A stretch of DNA of 64,000 bases from Mucilaginibacter glaciei (GCF_014773245.1 NZ_JACWMX010000006.1:1-64000); one strand, 5' to 3'; shown: positions 26,359 through 35,878, counted from the stretch's first letter. Program-made: numbers and translations. Notes: generated by a model not told the origin, from the sequence alone.

Positions 26359-27737
26359 ATTTTGATTGCCTCGTTGGCCGAATAATATTTTAGTTCGATG
26401 ATATCACTTGGTACAGGTTTGCTGTTCCAATCTTTATGGATACTTAATGCGGCACCCACTGCCGAGGCTTGCGCCATTGAGGCAGCAAAAACTTCCATAC
26501 CAGAGAATGCCGCAGCAAGTAAATGCATATAAATGCTGTTCTTGCTAAAGCCGCCATCTACAAAGATCCGCTTAACAGGGGTATCGCCCAATAGCAGACG
26601 TGTAGATGCCACCTGCAAGTTAACCAGATCAAGTATCAATTGGTGATAAGCTTGTACGTCATTCTTAAATGTCGCTAAATCCGTCTTTGCAAATATAGAT
26701 TGTTTGGCAAACTCTTCTTTATTTTGTTGCCTGTGCGTGGCATTTAGTTTGGTTATAACGTCCGGTTGGAATGGTAAATTCCTGAATTTTATCGCGTCCT
26801 GATTAAAATGTGCTGCAATCCTTTTGGTTTGCTGTTCATGCTCCAACCCCGAAAATAAGCGGGATGCCTTAACAGGCTTACCCTTATACTGCATATAAAA
26901 CAAGCAGTCTTTATCCAGTTCATCTGCCGTTAATGGCGATTGATTGAACGGGTTTAAGCTGATACACCAGGTGCCTGTAGAGATCAGGACAAAGGGCTCG
27001 CTAAAATTTACTAAATAAGGTATTAACGCGGCCGAACTATCGTGCAAACCTATGCCTACCTTATAACTATTACCGGGGAACAAAGCAGGCAAGGCTTTAT
27101 CTGCCGCAAAGATCGGGGCGAGTTTTAAAGCCATTCCCTCGCGCTGGATCCACTCGTGGTAACGCTCATTCTTAAAATCCCACATGGCAGTATGGCAACC
27201 GATGCTGGTCAGATCTGAACAGCACTGCCCCGAAAGCAGGTAGCTCAAATATTGTGGTAAGTGCAGGGCGTATTTTACGCGTTTATAAAGCTCGGGCTGT
27301 TCGTGCTTTAAACGATATAATTGCAAGCCGGAATTCAAACTCCCTAATATGGGCGATGCTGTTTCGGTGCTAAATTTTAATTCGCCGCCGTACTTGGTAT
27401 AGAAATCATCACTTAGCTTTTGCGGGTAAGGCTTTAAATAATTATAAAGCGGTGCTACCGGCTGGCCCGACTCATCCAGATATACGAGGCTTGCGCCATA
27501 GGCAGAAAAATTTACCGCTTTTACCTTAAACTCCTTTAACCTAAACACTTCACTAAGCGAATCGAACACCGATAAGCGCAGGCTTTGCAGGTTTTCGCAA
27601 GCAAAGCCGTCTTCATCAACGGTTTCTGTAAAGCGGGCGGTACGCTCAAATACAATGCGGTAGTCCTGGTCAAATAAAAAAAGCTTTTTATTGGTCTTAC
27701 CTACATCAAAAACGGCTATCACAGGTACGGCGTTCAT
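26355..27737 (-). CDS. rhaB: FGGY-family carbohydrate kinase, probable rhamnulokinase
   Basis: A 460-residue sugar kinase of the FGGY family. The N-terminal phosphate motif VIAVFDVGKTNKKLFLFD and the later GLHDSSAALIPYL, LISTGTWCISLNPF and RIFVDGGFSKNSIYMHLLAAAF blocks are visible. Context between the rhamnose isomerase and the LutABC genes makes L-rhamnulose the likely substrate, giving rhamnulose 1-phosphate. An earlier in-frame ATG would overlap the isomerase by 17 bp. Two consecutive ATGs at 27740 and 27737 sit right after that stop codon, and the second is used here; no strong ribosome-binding site decides between them. Sequence alone does not exclude fuculose or another ketose. Confidence 0.85.
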   Translation of the reverse strand: MNAVPVIAVFDVGKTNKKLFLFDQDYRIVFERTARFTETVDEDGFACENLQSLRLSVFDSLSEVFRLKEFKVKAVNFSAYGASLVYLDESGQPVAPLYNYLKPYPQKLSDDFYTKYGGELKFSTETASPILGSLNSGLQLYRLKHEQPELYKRVKYALHLPQYLSYLLSGQCCSDLTSIGCHTAMWDFKNERYHEWIQREGMALKLAPIFAADKALPALFPGNSYKVGIGLHDSSAALIPYLVNFSEPFVLISTGTWCISLNPFNQSPLTADELDKDCLFYMQYKGKPVKASRLFSGLEHEQQTKRIAAHFNQDAIKFRNLPFQPDVITKLNATHRQQNKEEFAKQSIFAKTDLATFKNDVQAYHQLILDLVNLQVASTRLLLGDTPVKRIFVDGGFSKNSIYMHLLAAAFSGMEVFAASMAQASAVGAALSIHKDWNSKPVPSDIIELKYYSANEAIKI

Positions 27738-27741
27738 CATA

Positions 27742-29016
27742 CTACAGGCCGGTGGCAACTGTTTTTAAACCGCGTTCGCTGATCAGGTGTTCCCTTATCT
27801 TTAACTTTCGGTATGCGCCCACCGGGTCTAACGCCCCCCCATTGCTCAGGCTCGCTTCGGCCACTAACGGCCTTACATCCGTGCGGTATGCCTGTTGTAG
27901 TATCTCTTGCGCTAAAGCTACATCATTGTTATATTGCGCGGCTTTTAATGCTGTTTTATCAATAATCAACGCCTGCGCGTAAGCTATTTTGATAGCCTGG
28001 ACAGATTGCAGCAAATCCTCGATCGGGTCTTTTACATTGTGCGATGCATCTATCATCCAGCCTAAACCAGTGGCGTGATCCATCCCCCGGGCATCCATAC
28101 CCTCCACCAGTTCATTAAAGATCAGAAACAATTGATAAGGATTGATACTACCAACGGTAAGGTCGTCATCACCGTATTTAGAGTCGTTAAAATGGAACCC
28201 GGCCAGTTTATTTTCCATGAGTAATAACGACACGATCTGCTCGATATTGGTGCCCTGTAAGTGGTGCCCAAGGTCGACCAGGGTAGCTGCCTTCGGTCCT
28301 AATTTAGAAGCCAGCAGGTATGATTGCCCCCAATCGCCGATGGTAGTTGAGTAAAAATTAGGCTCGTAAGGTTTGTATTCCACCCAAACCTTCCAGTCAT
28401 CGGGCAGGGCCGCATAAATTTCCTGCAGGCTTTCGAGCGTGTTTTGAAACGCATTGCGAAAGTTAAGCTGACCTGGAAAATTCGACCCGTCTGAAAGCCA
28501 TACCGACAAAGCCTTTGAATTGAGCTGAATACCGTATTTGATCACTTCGATATTATGTTCGATAGCCTGCTTGCGCACCGCTTTATCCGTATGGTGCAGC
28601 GACCCAAATTTGTAGCTGTGCTTTTGCCCGCTTTGATCCTGAAAGGTATTGGAGTTAACCGCATCAAAATGCAAACCGTACTGCGCGGCTAACTCTTTAA
28701 CAGCGGCTGCATTCTCCGGGATATCCCAGGGAATGTGCAACGAGATGGAGTTGCTTGATTGGTTTAAGGCATGTATTACGCCTACATCTTCTATCTTCTC
28801 TTCGAGGCTGCGCGGCTCTCCCCCACCGGAGAAACGGCCAAAGCGCGTACCACCGGTGCCTAACGCCCAGCTTGGGATAGCAATGTTAAATGAGCTTAAC
28901 TTTTTTAAAACTGCTTCAACATCTGCAATATCTTCGGCCACGCTTTCAAATTGGCGCTGGTGTTTACTTATGCCGGTATTGTTAACCTCATCTATTTTAT
29001 AATTCTCTACTTGCAT
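27742..29016 (-). CDS. rhaI: L-rhamnose isomerase, xylose isomerase-like TIM barrel (RhaI type)
   Basis: A 424-residue sugar isomerase resembling the Pseudomonas-type L-rhamnose isomerase rather than the Escherichia coli RhaA. Visible blocks are SWALGTGGTRFGRFSGGGEP, SISLHIPWDIP, ALSVWLSDGSNFPGQLNFR, WVEYKPYEPNFYSTTIGDWGQ (metal-binding Glu), TLVDLGHHLQGTNIEQI (metal-binding Asp/His), GFHFNDSKYGDDDLTVGSINP and the late DASHNVKDPIEDLLQS. The enzyme converts L-rhamnose to L-rhamnulose using divalent metal. It ends 4 bp before the kinase start and lies 54 bp after the aldolase gene. Confidence 0.9.
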   Translation of the reverse strand: MQVENYKIDEVNNTGISKHQRQFESVAEDIADVEAVLKKLSSFNIAIPSWALGTGGTRFGRFSGGGEPRSLEEKIEDVGVIHALNQSSNSISLHIPWDIPENAAAVKELAAQYGLHFDAVNSNTFQDQSGQKHSYKFGSLHHTDKAVRKQAIEHNIEVIKYGIQLNSKALSVWLSDGSNFPGQLNFRNAFQNTLESLQEIYAALPDDWKVWVEYKPYEPNFYSTTIGDWGQSYLLASKLGPKAATLVDLGHHLQGTNIEQIVSLLLMENKLAGFHFNDSKYGDDDLTVGSINPYQLFLIFNELVEGMDARGMDHATGLGWMIDASHNVKDPIEDLLQSVQAIKIAYAQALIIDKTALKAAQYNNDVALAQEILQQAYRTDVRPLVAEASLSNGGALDPVGAYRKLKIREHLISERGLKTVATGL

Positions 29017-29070
29017 CCCGGTTATAATTTAGTTGAGCCGGTGGTGAGCCGGCTTTAAATTCGATTTAAT

Positions 29071-31191
29071 TTATCTCACAAAACCTGCGGCAACGCCACC
29101 ATCAACATTGATGACATTACCTGTTGATTTGCTTAACAACCCACCCGTTAATGCAAAACAAGCATTGGCAATATCGACAGGTAATATTACCTGGTTCAAT
29201 AAAGTACGTTTGGCGTAGTAAGCCGGCAATTCTTCTACCGTAACGCCGTACGCTTTGGCCCGGCCTTCAGCCCAACCGCCGGCCCATATGTTGCTGTCGC
29301 TTATTACCGCGTCGGGGTTAATTACATTTACCCTGATCTGATCGGCACCCAACTCGGCTGCATTTAGCCTACTCAGGTGCAACTGAGCGGCTTTTGCACT
29401 CCCGTAACCGGCGTTGTTAGGCCCGCTTACCAGCGCATTTTTGCTCACTATATTAATGATATCGCCACCGATGGCTTGTTGTTTCATTACAGCAACAGCG
29501 GCTTGGGTTACGAAGAACTGGCCTTTTACTAAAACGTCATAAAGTAAGTCCCAGTCTTTTTCCGTATGGTCGCCGATGGTTTTGGAGATAGACAGGCCCG
29601 CGTTGTTCACGATCAGGTCGACGCCGCCAAAAGCCAGTATCGCAGTAGCCATAGCTTGTTTGATCTGTTCTTCATTAGTCACATCAAGTGTGGCTGTTGC
29701 ACAAACGTCTTTACCATATTGCTTCACAAATTCGTCATAAGCACCGGATAAACGTTCCTGGTTCATATCGTTCAGGATCACTACCGCGCCTTCCTCCACA
29801 AATTTTTTGGAGATGGCTTTGCCGATACCTCCGGCACTGCCTGTTACTAAAGCGATCCGGCCCGATAAGGCTTTAGGCTTGGGCATGCGTTGCAACTTGG
29901 CTTCTTCCAGCAACCAATACTCTATATCAAAGGCTTCCTGGCGGGGCAGTGAGGTATATTCGGATATGGCCTCTGCACCCTTCATCACATTAATGGCATT
30001 GGTGTAAAACTCGGCCGCTACCCTGGCCGTTTGTTTATCCTTCGCGAAGGTGAACATACCCACGCCCGGGTAGAGTATTACCACCGGATTAGCGTCGCGG
30101 ATACCAGGGCTATTTGGATGTTTACAGGTGTTGTAATAATCCTCATACATTTTGCGGTAGGCTTCAAAAGCAGGGGTCAATTTTTCTTTTATGGCGGCAA
30201 CGTCCGACAGGTCGTCGCCCGGCTTTAACGCCAAAACCAACGGACTGATCTTGGTACGTAAAAAGTGATCGGGGCAACTGGTACCCATTGGTGCCAAACG
30301 CTCCAGATCGTTGGAGTTGATGTACTCCAAAACGCGTGCATCATCCGTAAAATGCCCGATCATCTGTGTTTTTGACGAGCAGAAGCCGCGCAGGATAGGC
30401 GCCAGTGCTACCGCCTGCCTTTTACGGTCTGCATCGGGCAGGCTCTCTATCTTTCTACCGCCAAATACGCTTCCGTTTTTGGCATAGTTTTCTTCCAGAT
30501 ATTCCGCACACTTTTCAATTACTTCCAGTGTGTTGATGTAGCTTTCATAAGCGGTATCGCCCCAGGTAAACAACCCGTGCGACCCAAGCATTATTCCCCG
30601 GATGCCGGGGTTACTATCCAGACATTCCTTCAGTTGCAAGCCCAGGTCGAAACCGGGGCGCTGCCAGTCTACCCAGCCAACGGTACCTTCAAATAACTCT
30701 TCTGTGATTTTCTTTCCGTCCTTGGCAGCGGCTATAGCTATGGCCGCATCAGGGTGCAGGTGATCTATATGCTTAAAAGGTAAAAAGCCGTGTAACGGGG
30801 TATCTATCGATGGTGCCTTAGAGTTGAGGTCGAAGATACTGTGATTGAATAATTCAACCATTTCGTCCTCAAATTCGATACCGCGGTAAACGTTTTTCAG
30901 GCTTCTTAAACGGTCGACATACAATGCGGCCAACCCGCTTTTTTTCAACGTGCCAATGTCGCCGCCCGATCCTTTGATCCACATTACCTCTACCTCTTTA
31001 CCCGTAAGCGGGTCTTTGTCCGTTACTTTGCAGGAGGTATTACCGCCACCGTAATTAGTCAGGCGCAGATCGGCACCCAAAAGGTTAGACCTGTATATTA
31101 ACAAGGCTACTTCATCACCGGCCAATTCGGCCGCACGGGCATCATCCCATAAGTAACTCACATGCTTAAATTCTTTTGTATTTGCAGACAT
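29071..31191 (-). CDS. rhaEW: Bifunctional rhamnulose-1-phosphate aldolase/short-chain dehydrogenase
   Basis: A 706-residue fusion. The N-terminal class II aldolase domain (about 20-400) has the zinc ligands in PLHGFLPFKHIDHLHPDA and LGSHGLFTWGDT and should split rhamnulose 1-phosphate into DHAP and L-lactaldehyde. The C-terminal Rossmann-fold dehydrogenase (about 440-700) has the cofactor motif ALVTGSAGGIGKAI, NNAGLSIS, and the catalytic YGSAK, and is expected to oxidise lactaldehyde to lactate. This matches the known RhaEW-type bifunctional protein. The LutABC genes downstream would then take lactate to pyruvate. A candidate operator lies 70-92 bp upstream. Confidence 0.93.
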   Translation of the reverse strand: MSANTKEFKHVSYLWDDARAAELAGDEVALLIYRSNLLGADLRLTNYGGGNTSCKVTDKDPLTGKEVEVMWIKGSGGDIGTLKKSGLAALYVDRLRSLKNVYRGIEFEDEMVELFNHSIFDLNSKAPSIDTPLHGFLPFKHIDHLHPDAAIAIAAAKDGKKITEELFEGTVGWVDWQRPGFDLGLQLKECLDSNPGIRGIMLGSHGLFTWGDTAYESYINTLEVIEKCAEYLEENYAKNGSVFGGRKIESLPDADRKRQAVALAPILRGFCSSKTQMIGHFTDDARVLEYINSNDLERLAPMGTSCPDHFLRTKISPLVLALKPGDDLSDVAAIKEKLTPAFEAYRKMYEDYYNTCKHPNSPGIRDANPVVILYPGVGMFTFAKDKQTARVAAEFYTNAINVMKGAEAISEYTSLPRQEAFDIEYWLLEEAKLQRMPKPKALSGRIALVTGSAGGIGKAISKKFVEEGAVVILNDMNQERLSGAYDEFVKQYGKDVCATATLDVTNEEQIKQAMATAILAFGGVDLIVNNAGLSISKTIGDHTEKDWDLLYDVLVKGQFFVTQAAVAVMKQQAIGGDIINIVSKNALVSGPNNAGYGSAKAAQLHLSRLNAAELGADQIRVNVINPDAVISDSNIWAGGWAEGRAKAYGVTVEELPAYYAKRTLLNQVILPVDIANACFALTGGLLSKSTGNVINVDGGVAAGFVR

Positions 31192-31260
31192 ATATTTCTA
31201 TTGTGTTCTTTTAATTTGTTCTTATCTCTAACGTTGCGAATGTAATTACCGGATATAATT

Positions 31261-31283
31261 TAACCGTTATGTACTGTGTTGAT
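31261..31283. promoter_or_regulatory. Candidate operator copy 1 (before the aldolase gene)
   Basis: A 23-bp site in the 104-bp gap between rhaT and the aldolase gene, containing the core GTTATGTACTGT. It matches a site upstream of rhaT (32433-32455) at 20 of 23 positions. It lies 70-92 bp upstream of the aldolase start. I infer it binds the local GntR-type regulator. Confidence 0.6.
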
Positions 31284-31295
31284 TGATAAAGTAAT

Positions 31296-32378
31296 TCAGG
31301 GTTTGATGGAATTGCCATACCCAACTATCAATACAGATAGGATGATGGTGACTATACCCAATATAACGGCAGTGAGGGCTTTTTTGCTCACCCCTTTCCA
31401 TTCCTTTAATATCAGGCCCCAGGCATTGGCTATCAGTATGATGAATGCCATATGCAGGATCCAAGAACTGGGCCCATTACCTAAACGGCTCTCACCCATC
31501 CCGTAAAAAAAGAACTGCAGGAACCAGGTAATCCCGGCCAGGGCCGAAAACAGGTAGTTTGCCTTCAGCGGCGTTTTGTTGTTGGTATAGTCGCCAAAGG
31601 TTTTATTACGGGCGTTTAAGATCATACACCAGATGAAGTTAGTGGTTAAACCTCCCCAAAGTAATACCACGTAAGTAACATTATTTTGAAACAGGAACTC
31701 GCCGTTGCCGGGGTGCAACGCCTTCCAGGCAGTATTAGCTTCGTTAGCCATTATTTTACCGGCATCAATACCAAAGGCAAAACAGGCGCTCAACACACCC
31801 GATACGATGGCTACAAAGATCCCTATGCCGAATTTGTACTCACTATTATTAATGGCCACCTCTTTATCCTTAGATAGTTCGCGCTCTTTTAAAACGCCTG
31901 CATAGCCGCAAATGATAATACCCAACACGCAAACGGCAATACCTAACAGCACCATTTGCCCCCAGTGGGCCGTTAATAACATAGTGATGGAGTCTTTACC
32001 TGGCGTGGGTACAAAATCATAATATATTGACGGTATGAGCGCACCGAATACCGAGCATAGACCTAATATGATCGAACTGCCCAAAGCTACGCCCAGGTAA
32101 CGCACGCCTAACCCGTAGGTAAGGCCGCCGATGCCCCAAAGCACGCCAAAGAAATAGGTAAGCGATAAAATTTGCCCGCTGGTGTGTTTGATGATTTCGG
32201 CAAAACCGGGGATGGTTAACCAAGCGGCCAGTGGCGGAACAATCAACCAGGAAAAAATGCCGCCCACTATCCAGAAGCTTTCCCAGGCCCAGCCTTTAAC
32301 TTTTTTATAAGGTATATAAAAACTACCGGACGCGAAACCACCGATAAAATGGAATATGATCCCAAAAATTGCTTGCAT
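31296..32378 (-). CDS. rhaT: L-rhamnose/proton symporter RhaT
   Basis: A 360-residue inner-membrane transporter with about ten hydrophobic helices. RhaT-family blocks are visible: the N-terminal IIFHFIGGFASGSFYIPYKKVKGWAWESFWIVGGIFSWLIVPPLAAWLT, LTYGLGVRYLGVALGSSIILGLCSVFGALIP, and WFLQFFFYGMGESRLGNGPSSWILHMAFIIL. It brings free L-rhamnose across the inner membrane with protons. It is the first gene of the minus-strand rhamnose locus and has a candidate operator 55-77 bp upstream. Confidence 0.93.
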   Translation of the reverse strand: MQAIFGIIFHFIGGFASGSFYIPYKKVKGWAWESFWIVGGIFSWLIVPPLAAWLTIPGFAEIIKHTSGQILSLTYFFGVLWGIGGLTYGLGVRYLGVALGSSIILGLCSVFGALIPSIYYDFVPTPGKDSITMLLTAHWGQMVLLGIAVCVLGIIICGYAGVLKERELSKDKEVAINNSEYKFGIGIFVAIVSGVLSACFAFGIDAGKIMANEANTAWKALHPGNGEFLFQNNVTYVVLLWGGLTTNFIWCMILNARNKTFGDYTNNKTPLKANYLFSALAGITWFLQFFFYGMGESRLGNGPSSWILHMAFIILIANAWGLILKEWKGVSKKALTAVILGIVTIILSVLIVGYGNSIKP

Positions 32379-32432
32379 GAAAATTAGGTTAATTGGTAAA
32401 TAACACGGCTAAGCTAATTAACTCAAATTTTA

Positions 32433-32455
32433 TAACTGTTATGTACTGTTATGAT
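32433..32455. promoter_or_regulatory. Candidate operator copy 2 (before rhaT)
   Basis: A 23-bp site sharing the core GTTATGTACTGT with the site at 31261-31283. On the minus strand it reads as two direct copies of CATAACAGT spaced by one base, a 10-bp period that suits two subunits on one face of the helix. It lies in the 234-bp divergent region between rhaT and the hydrolase gene, so it might control either. Confidence 0.6.
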
Positions 32456-32612
32456 ATTACCGATGATACATCTAAAATCATGATCGGGATAATCGTGCAG
32501 GAGATTCCTATTCTTAAAATTTGTTTTATTTTCTTCAAAAGATTAATAATTAATCACAGCGAACAATTCGACAGTATTACGGGTTGGTAGTAAAACAAAC
32601 ATCATTCTACTT

Positions 32613-33443
32613 ATGAAATTCATTCAATCAAAAAATCAGGACGGTACAGAAGTGAACCTATATTATGAAGACCTCGGGACGGGCACGCCTGTGGTATTAA
32701 TACATGGCTGGCCGTTGGATCACCAGATGTGGGATTACCAAACCGCCGCATTAACGGATGCCGGTTACCGCGTTATTGCTTACGACCGCAGGGGCTTCGG
32801 TAAATCAGACAAACCTTTAACAGGTTATGATTACGATACACTTGCCGATGATCTGAAAGCTTTATTCGATCAGTTGCAGTTAGAAAACGCCGTATTGGTA
32901 GGTTTCTCTATGGGTGGTGGCGAAGTGGTTAAATATTTCAGCCGCCATGGTGGTAAGGGCGTAGCCAAAGCAATTTTAGTGAGTTCCATTGCTCCGTATA
33001 TGTTGCAGACAGATGATAACCCAGATGGTGTACCACAAGAGGCGATTGACGAGATAGGCGCAAATATCCAAGCAGAAAGAGCTGCTTTTTTAGGCGATTT
33101 CGGTAAGCAGTTTTACGGCGTCGGCTTGTTGAGCAACCCGGTAAGCGCACAGCAATTAACCTGGGATTTGACCGTTGCCATGCAAGCTACGCTGAAATCT
33201 ACTTTAGCTTGTGCCGTATCTTTTTCGAGCACAGACTTACGCGAAGATATCAAAGCGATCAACGTACCTACGCTGGTGATCCATGGCGATAATGACGAAA
33301 CCGTACCCATCAAAGCAACCGGCGAACAAGCTGCACAGCTAATTCCGGGTGCTGAGTTTATTGTTTACGAAGGCGAACCGCATGGTTTGTTCCTTACGGC
33401 AAAAGACAGGCTGAACGGTGACCTGATCAATTTTATAGGCTAA
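32613..33443 (+). CDS. Alpha/beta hydrolase, chloroperoxidase/esterase-like
   Basis: A 276-residue cytoplasmic alpha/beta hydrolase similar to cofactor-free haloperoxidases and arylesterases. The oxyanion-hole motif HGWPLDHQMW, the nucleophile elbow VGFSMGGGE (Ser about residue 97), the acid region VIHGDNDETVP and the histidine in EGEPHGLF form a complete catalytic triad. There is no signal peptide. It is transcribed away from rhaT. It is a single-gene unit ending in a terminator shared with the convergent histidine kinase gene; the natural substrate cannot be inferred. Confidence 0.9.
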   Translation: MKFIQSKNQDGTEVNLYYEDLGTGTPVVLIHGWPLDHQMWDYQTAALTDAGYRVIAYDRRGFGKSDKPLTGYDYDTLADDLKALFDQLQLENAVLVGFSMGGGEVVKYFSRHGGKGVAKAILVSSIAPYMLQTDDNPDGVPQEAIDEIGANIQAERAAFLGDFGKQFYGVGLLSNPVSAQQLTWDLTVAMQATLKSTLACAVSFSSTDLREDIKAINVPTLVIHGDNDETVPIKATGEQAAQLIPGAEFIVYEGEPHGLFLTAKDRLNGDLINFIG

Positions 33444-33504
33444 TAGTTATTCCGAAATGCAATCGGCTTTTTTAGCCATTATAACAAGATAAATGCTATC
33501 AATA

Positions 33505-33538
33505 AATAACAGAGGCCGCAAATGCGGCCTTTGTTATT
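33505..33538. terminator. Bidirectional terminator between convergent genes
   Basis: A 15-bp inverted repeat with one mismatch (33505-33519 and 33524-33538) and a 4-nt AAAT loop has a GGCCGC core flanked by A- and T-rich arms (AATAACA/TGTTATT). It lies between the ends of the hydrolase and histidine kinase genes and can stop transcription from both sides. Confidence 0.8.
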
Positions 33539-33550
33539 ACTACTTTATAA

Positions 33551-35677
33551 CTATTCCTCCTCCACTTCTCCGGGGAGCTCAAACCAAAAGGTAGTGCCTT
33601 CGCCGGGGTTGGTTTCAAAGCCAATCTTACCACCATTTTGCTCAACCATATCTTTACACAATATCAACCCCAGGTGGTTGCCCTTTTCGCCATGCGTGCC
33701 GGCGCTGATGGTGCTGTCTAAACTAAACAAGCGTTCGCTTTCGGCTTTGCTGATGCCGGGGCCATTATCACTGATAGATACGATCACCAACTTATCGTTA
33801 ACCTGCGCATTAAAAATAATAGCATCGCCGGGGTGGCAAAACTTAATACTGTTTGATAGCAGGTTGCGGACCACCAGGTTAATCATATCAGGGTCGGCAT
33901 GGGTAACCACCCGGGCATCTGCCAAACTGCTCACTTGCAGTTTCTTTTCCCCTATCTGTGTAGCAAACAACTCGATATTCTCTACTATGCTTTCGCTAAT
34001 GTTGAAATTAACCGGGCTAACCTTCATGCCATCCAGCTGATTTTTCGACCACTCCAGCAGGTTATCCAAAAAAGTACCTGTATTTATAATAGTTTCTTCG
34101 AGCCTGTTAAGCAGCGGGCCCAATTCCTGCTCGTCAATTTCGCCCTCCCGGTAAACCGCAAGCAAGGTTTGTAGGGTGCTAAGCGGGCTGCGCAGATCAT
34201 GTGATATGATGGAGAAAAATTTATTCTTTACGTCGTTCAACCGTTCCAGTTCCGCATTTTGCTTCGTTGTCAGCTCCATTTGCGCGTTCATCTCCTCATT
34301 CAGCAATTCCAGCTCGTCATTGATAGCCCCAATTTCGTCAGAGTGTTGGGTTATCGCCCTGTTGGTTTCCTGTTTGGCCATGTTGCGCCGGTAAAGCACA
34401 GCCAAAAACAACAGGGCCGATATCAGTACCAATAGTGTTACAATAATAACCGTACTATACCGGTTTATTTTATCCAGGTAAGTGCTGTTCAGTTCGGTTA
34501 TATTCTGGTTGTTCTTTTCCAGGCTGGCGTTCTCGCCACGGATACGGTTTATCTCTATCAGCGACAGGTCTTTCAACTGCTGCTCCTCGCGGATGCTATC
34601 TTTTGTTAATACATATTGGGTTTGATAATCCAGCGCATTCTTCAGGTCGCCCTTACCCTTATAAGCTTCCACCAGGTTACCAATGGTTTCATAAGCCATC
34701 CCTTTTGATTTGATTGCCCGGCTTATCTTCAATGCTAAATTAGAATAACCTATAGCCGTATCGTAATCTTTTTCGGCATTGTAAGTAACCGCCATTGAAT
34801 TCAACACATTTGCCTCCAGGTACTTATCGTCCAGTTTACGTACTTTAACCAGTGCCGAGTCGAGGTTGGTTATTGCCTGGTTATATTGTTTAAGCTGGGT
34901 GTAGGTACGGCCCAGCCCCATTCTTGCAAGGCCTGCACCGTTCAAATCCCCCAAACGTTCATGAATGGTTAAGCTACGGTTGTAATATTCAAGTGCCTTT
35001 TCATTTTGCTTAAGCGCCCGGTAACAATTAGCAACCGAATATAGGGCGTTGCCCATACCGGTTTCATTTTTCATTTTTGTATAACCAGCCAGCGATTGCT
35101 CAAAATAGCTTTGCGCGATGGCAAACTTATCCAGGTCGAAATATACACCACCTATATTATTGTATAACTGAACCTGGCCCAGTTCGTAATTGATGTTTTT
35201 ATAGATCGTCAGTGCTTCAAAGTACTTGCTGATCTGCTCTTTATCGTCATCGAGCCTACCGTATGCAAAACCCATATTGGCCAGGGCGCGGCCTGTTTCC
35301 ATAGCGGCACCATGCTTTTTAGCGTGATTATAAGCCAGGTTAAAATAAAACAGGGCGCTGTCAATTTTACTGCGGATGCCGTAAGAGATGCCCATTTGAA
35401 TATACGCATCGGCAACATTGGCCTGCTTGTTTAGCTTAACGGCAAGCGTTTTGTAAACGTTAGAATAATAAAACTTTTTAACAGGGTCTACACTTGAGTA
35501 AGCCATGCCAAGATCTTTAAGCAGGTTTAGCCGGGTAGTATCGGGGATCTTCTTTTCGAGCTTTTGCTGTATCTCGGTAACCCTGGTTAATTGTGCAAAA
35601 CAAGGGTTAAAAGCAAAAAGCAATAGTAACCAATAGCACCTTACAGGTAATTTTATGCCGGTGAGTTTGAGCAACAT
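33551..35677 (-). CDS. TPR-containing sensor histidine kinase
   Basis: A 708-residue membrane sensor kinase. An N-terminal signal sequence (about 1-28) leads a periplasmic array of tetratricopeptide repeats (about 60-370; for example NIGGVYFDLDKFAIAQSYFEQSL and ALYSVANCYRALKQNEKALEYYNRSL). A transmembrane helix follows (about 409-432, TVIIVTLLVLISALLFLAVLY), then a coiled coil (about 440-485), the HisKA domain with phosphorylated His in FSIISHDLRSP (about 491), and the HATPase domain (NLLSNSIKF, DNGPGIS, GLILCKDMVEQNGG). No response regulator is encoded nearby, so it is an orphan. The signal sensed is unknown; TPRs suggest protein or peptide interaction in the periplasm. Confidence 0.92.
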   Translation of the reverse strand: MLLKLTGIKLPVRCYWLLLLFAFNPCFAQLTRVTEIQQKLEKKIPDTTRLNLLKDLGMAYSSVDPVKKFYYSNVYKTLAVKLNKQANVADAYIQMGISYGIRSKIDSALFYFNLAYNHAKKHGAAMETGRALANMGFAYGRLDDDKEQISKYFEALTIYKNINYELGQVQLYNNIGGVYFDLDKFAIAQSYFEQSLAGYTKMKNETGMGNALYSVANCYRALKQNEKALEYYNRSLTIHERLGDLNGAGLARMGLGRTYTQLKQYNQAITNLDSALVKVRKLDDKYLEANVLNSMAVTYNAEKDYDTAIGYSNLALKISRAIKSKGMAYETIGNLVEAYKGKGDLKNALDYQTQYVLTKDSIREEQQLKDLSLIEINRIRGENASLEKNNQNITELNSTYLDKINRYSTVIIVTLLVLISALLFLAVLYRRNMAKQETNRAITQHSDEIGAINDELELLNEEMNAQMELTTKQNAELERLNDVKNKFFSIISHDLRSPLSTLQTLLAVYREGEIDEQELGPLLNRLEETIINTGTFLDNLLEWSKNQLDGMKVSPVNFNISESIVENIELFATQIGEKKLQVSSLADARVVTHADPDMINLVVRNLLSNSIKFCHPGDAIIFNAQVNDKLVIVSISDNGPGISKAESERLFSLDSTISAGTHGEKGNHLGLILCKDMVEQNGGKIGFETNPGEGTTFWFELPGEVEEE

Positions 35678-35878
35678 TGGCGGTGTTTTATATTATTGTA
35701 GATTAGGTTTTAGTAATAAGCAAATACAACTTAAGGCTGCAATAGCCAAGCGTAAATATAGTTAAATGTTGCAACTGCAATTATTGCAAGTAAAAGTTAT
35801 TTATAAAATTTAGCTATTTTACGTTTAAAAATATTTTGGGTTGCGCAGATATTACCCGCCTATAATTATATTTACCTG

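Noticed and set aside
27738-27758. Longer N-terminus of the sugar kinase (starting MPPACSM)
   Set aside because: It overlaps the isomerase gene, and the kinase family begins close to the VIAVFDVGKT motif.
29030-29062. Hairpin between the aldolase and isomerase genes
   Set aside because: Only a 6-bp stem (AGCCGG/CCGGCT) with no T run; too weak to call a terminator.
31267-31464. 65-codon minus-strand frame between rhaT and the aldolase gene
   Set aside because: It overlaps the conserved rhaT C-terminus out of frame and contains the candidate operator; no homology features.
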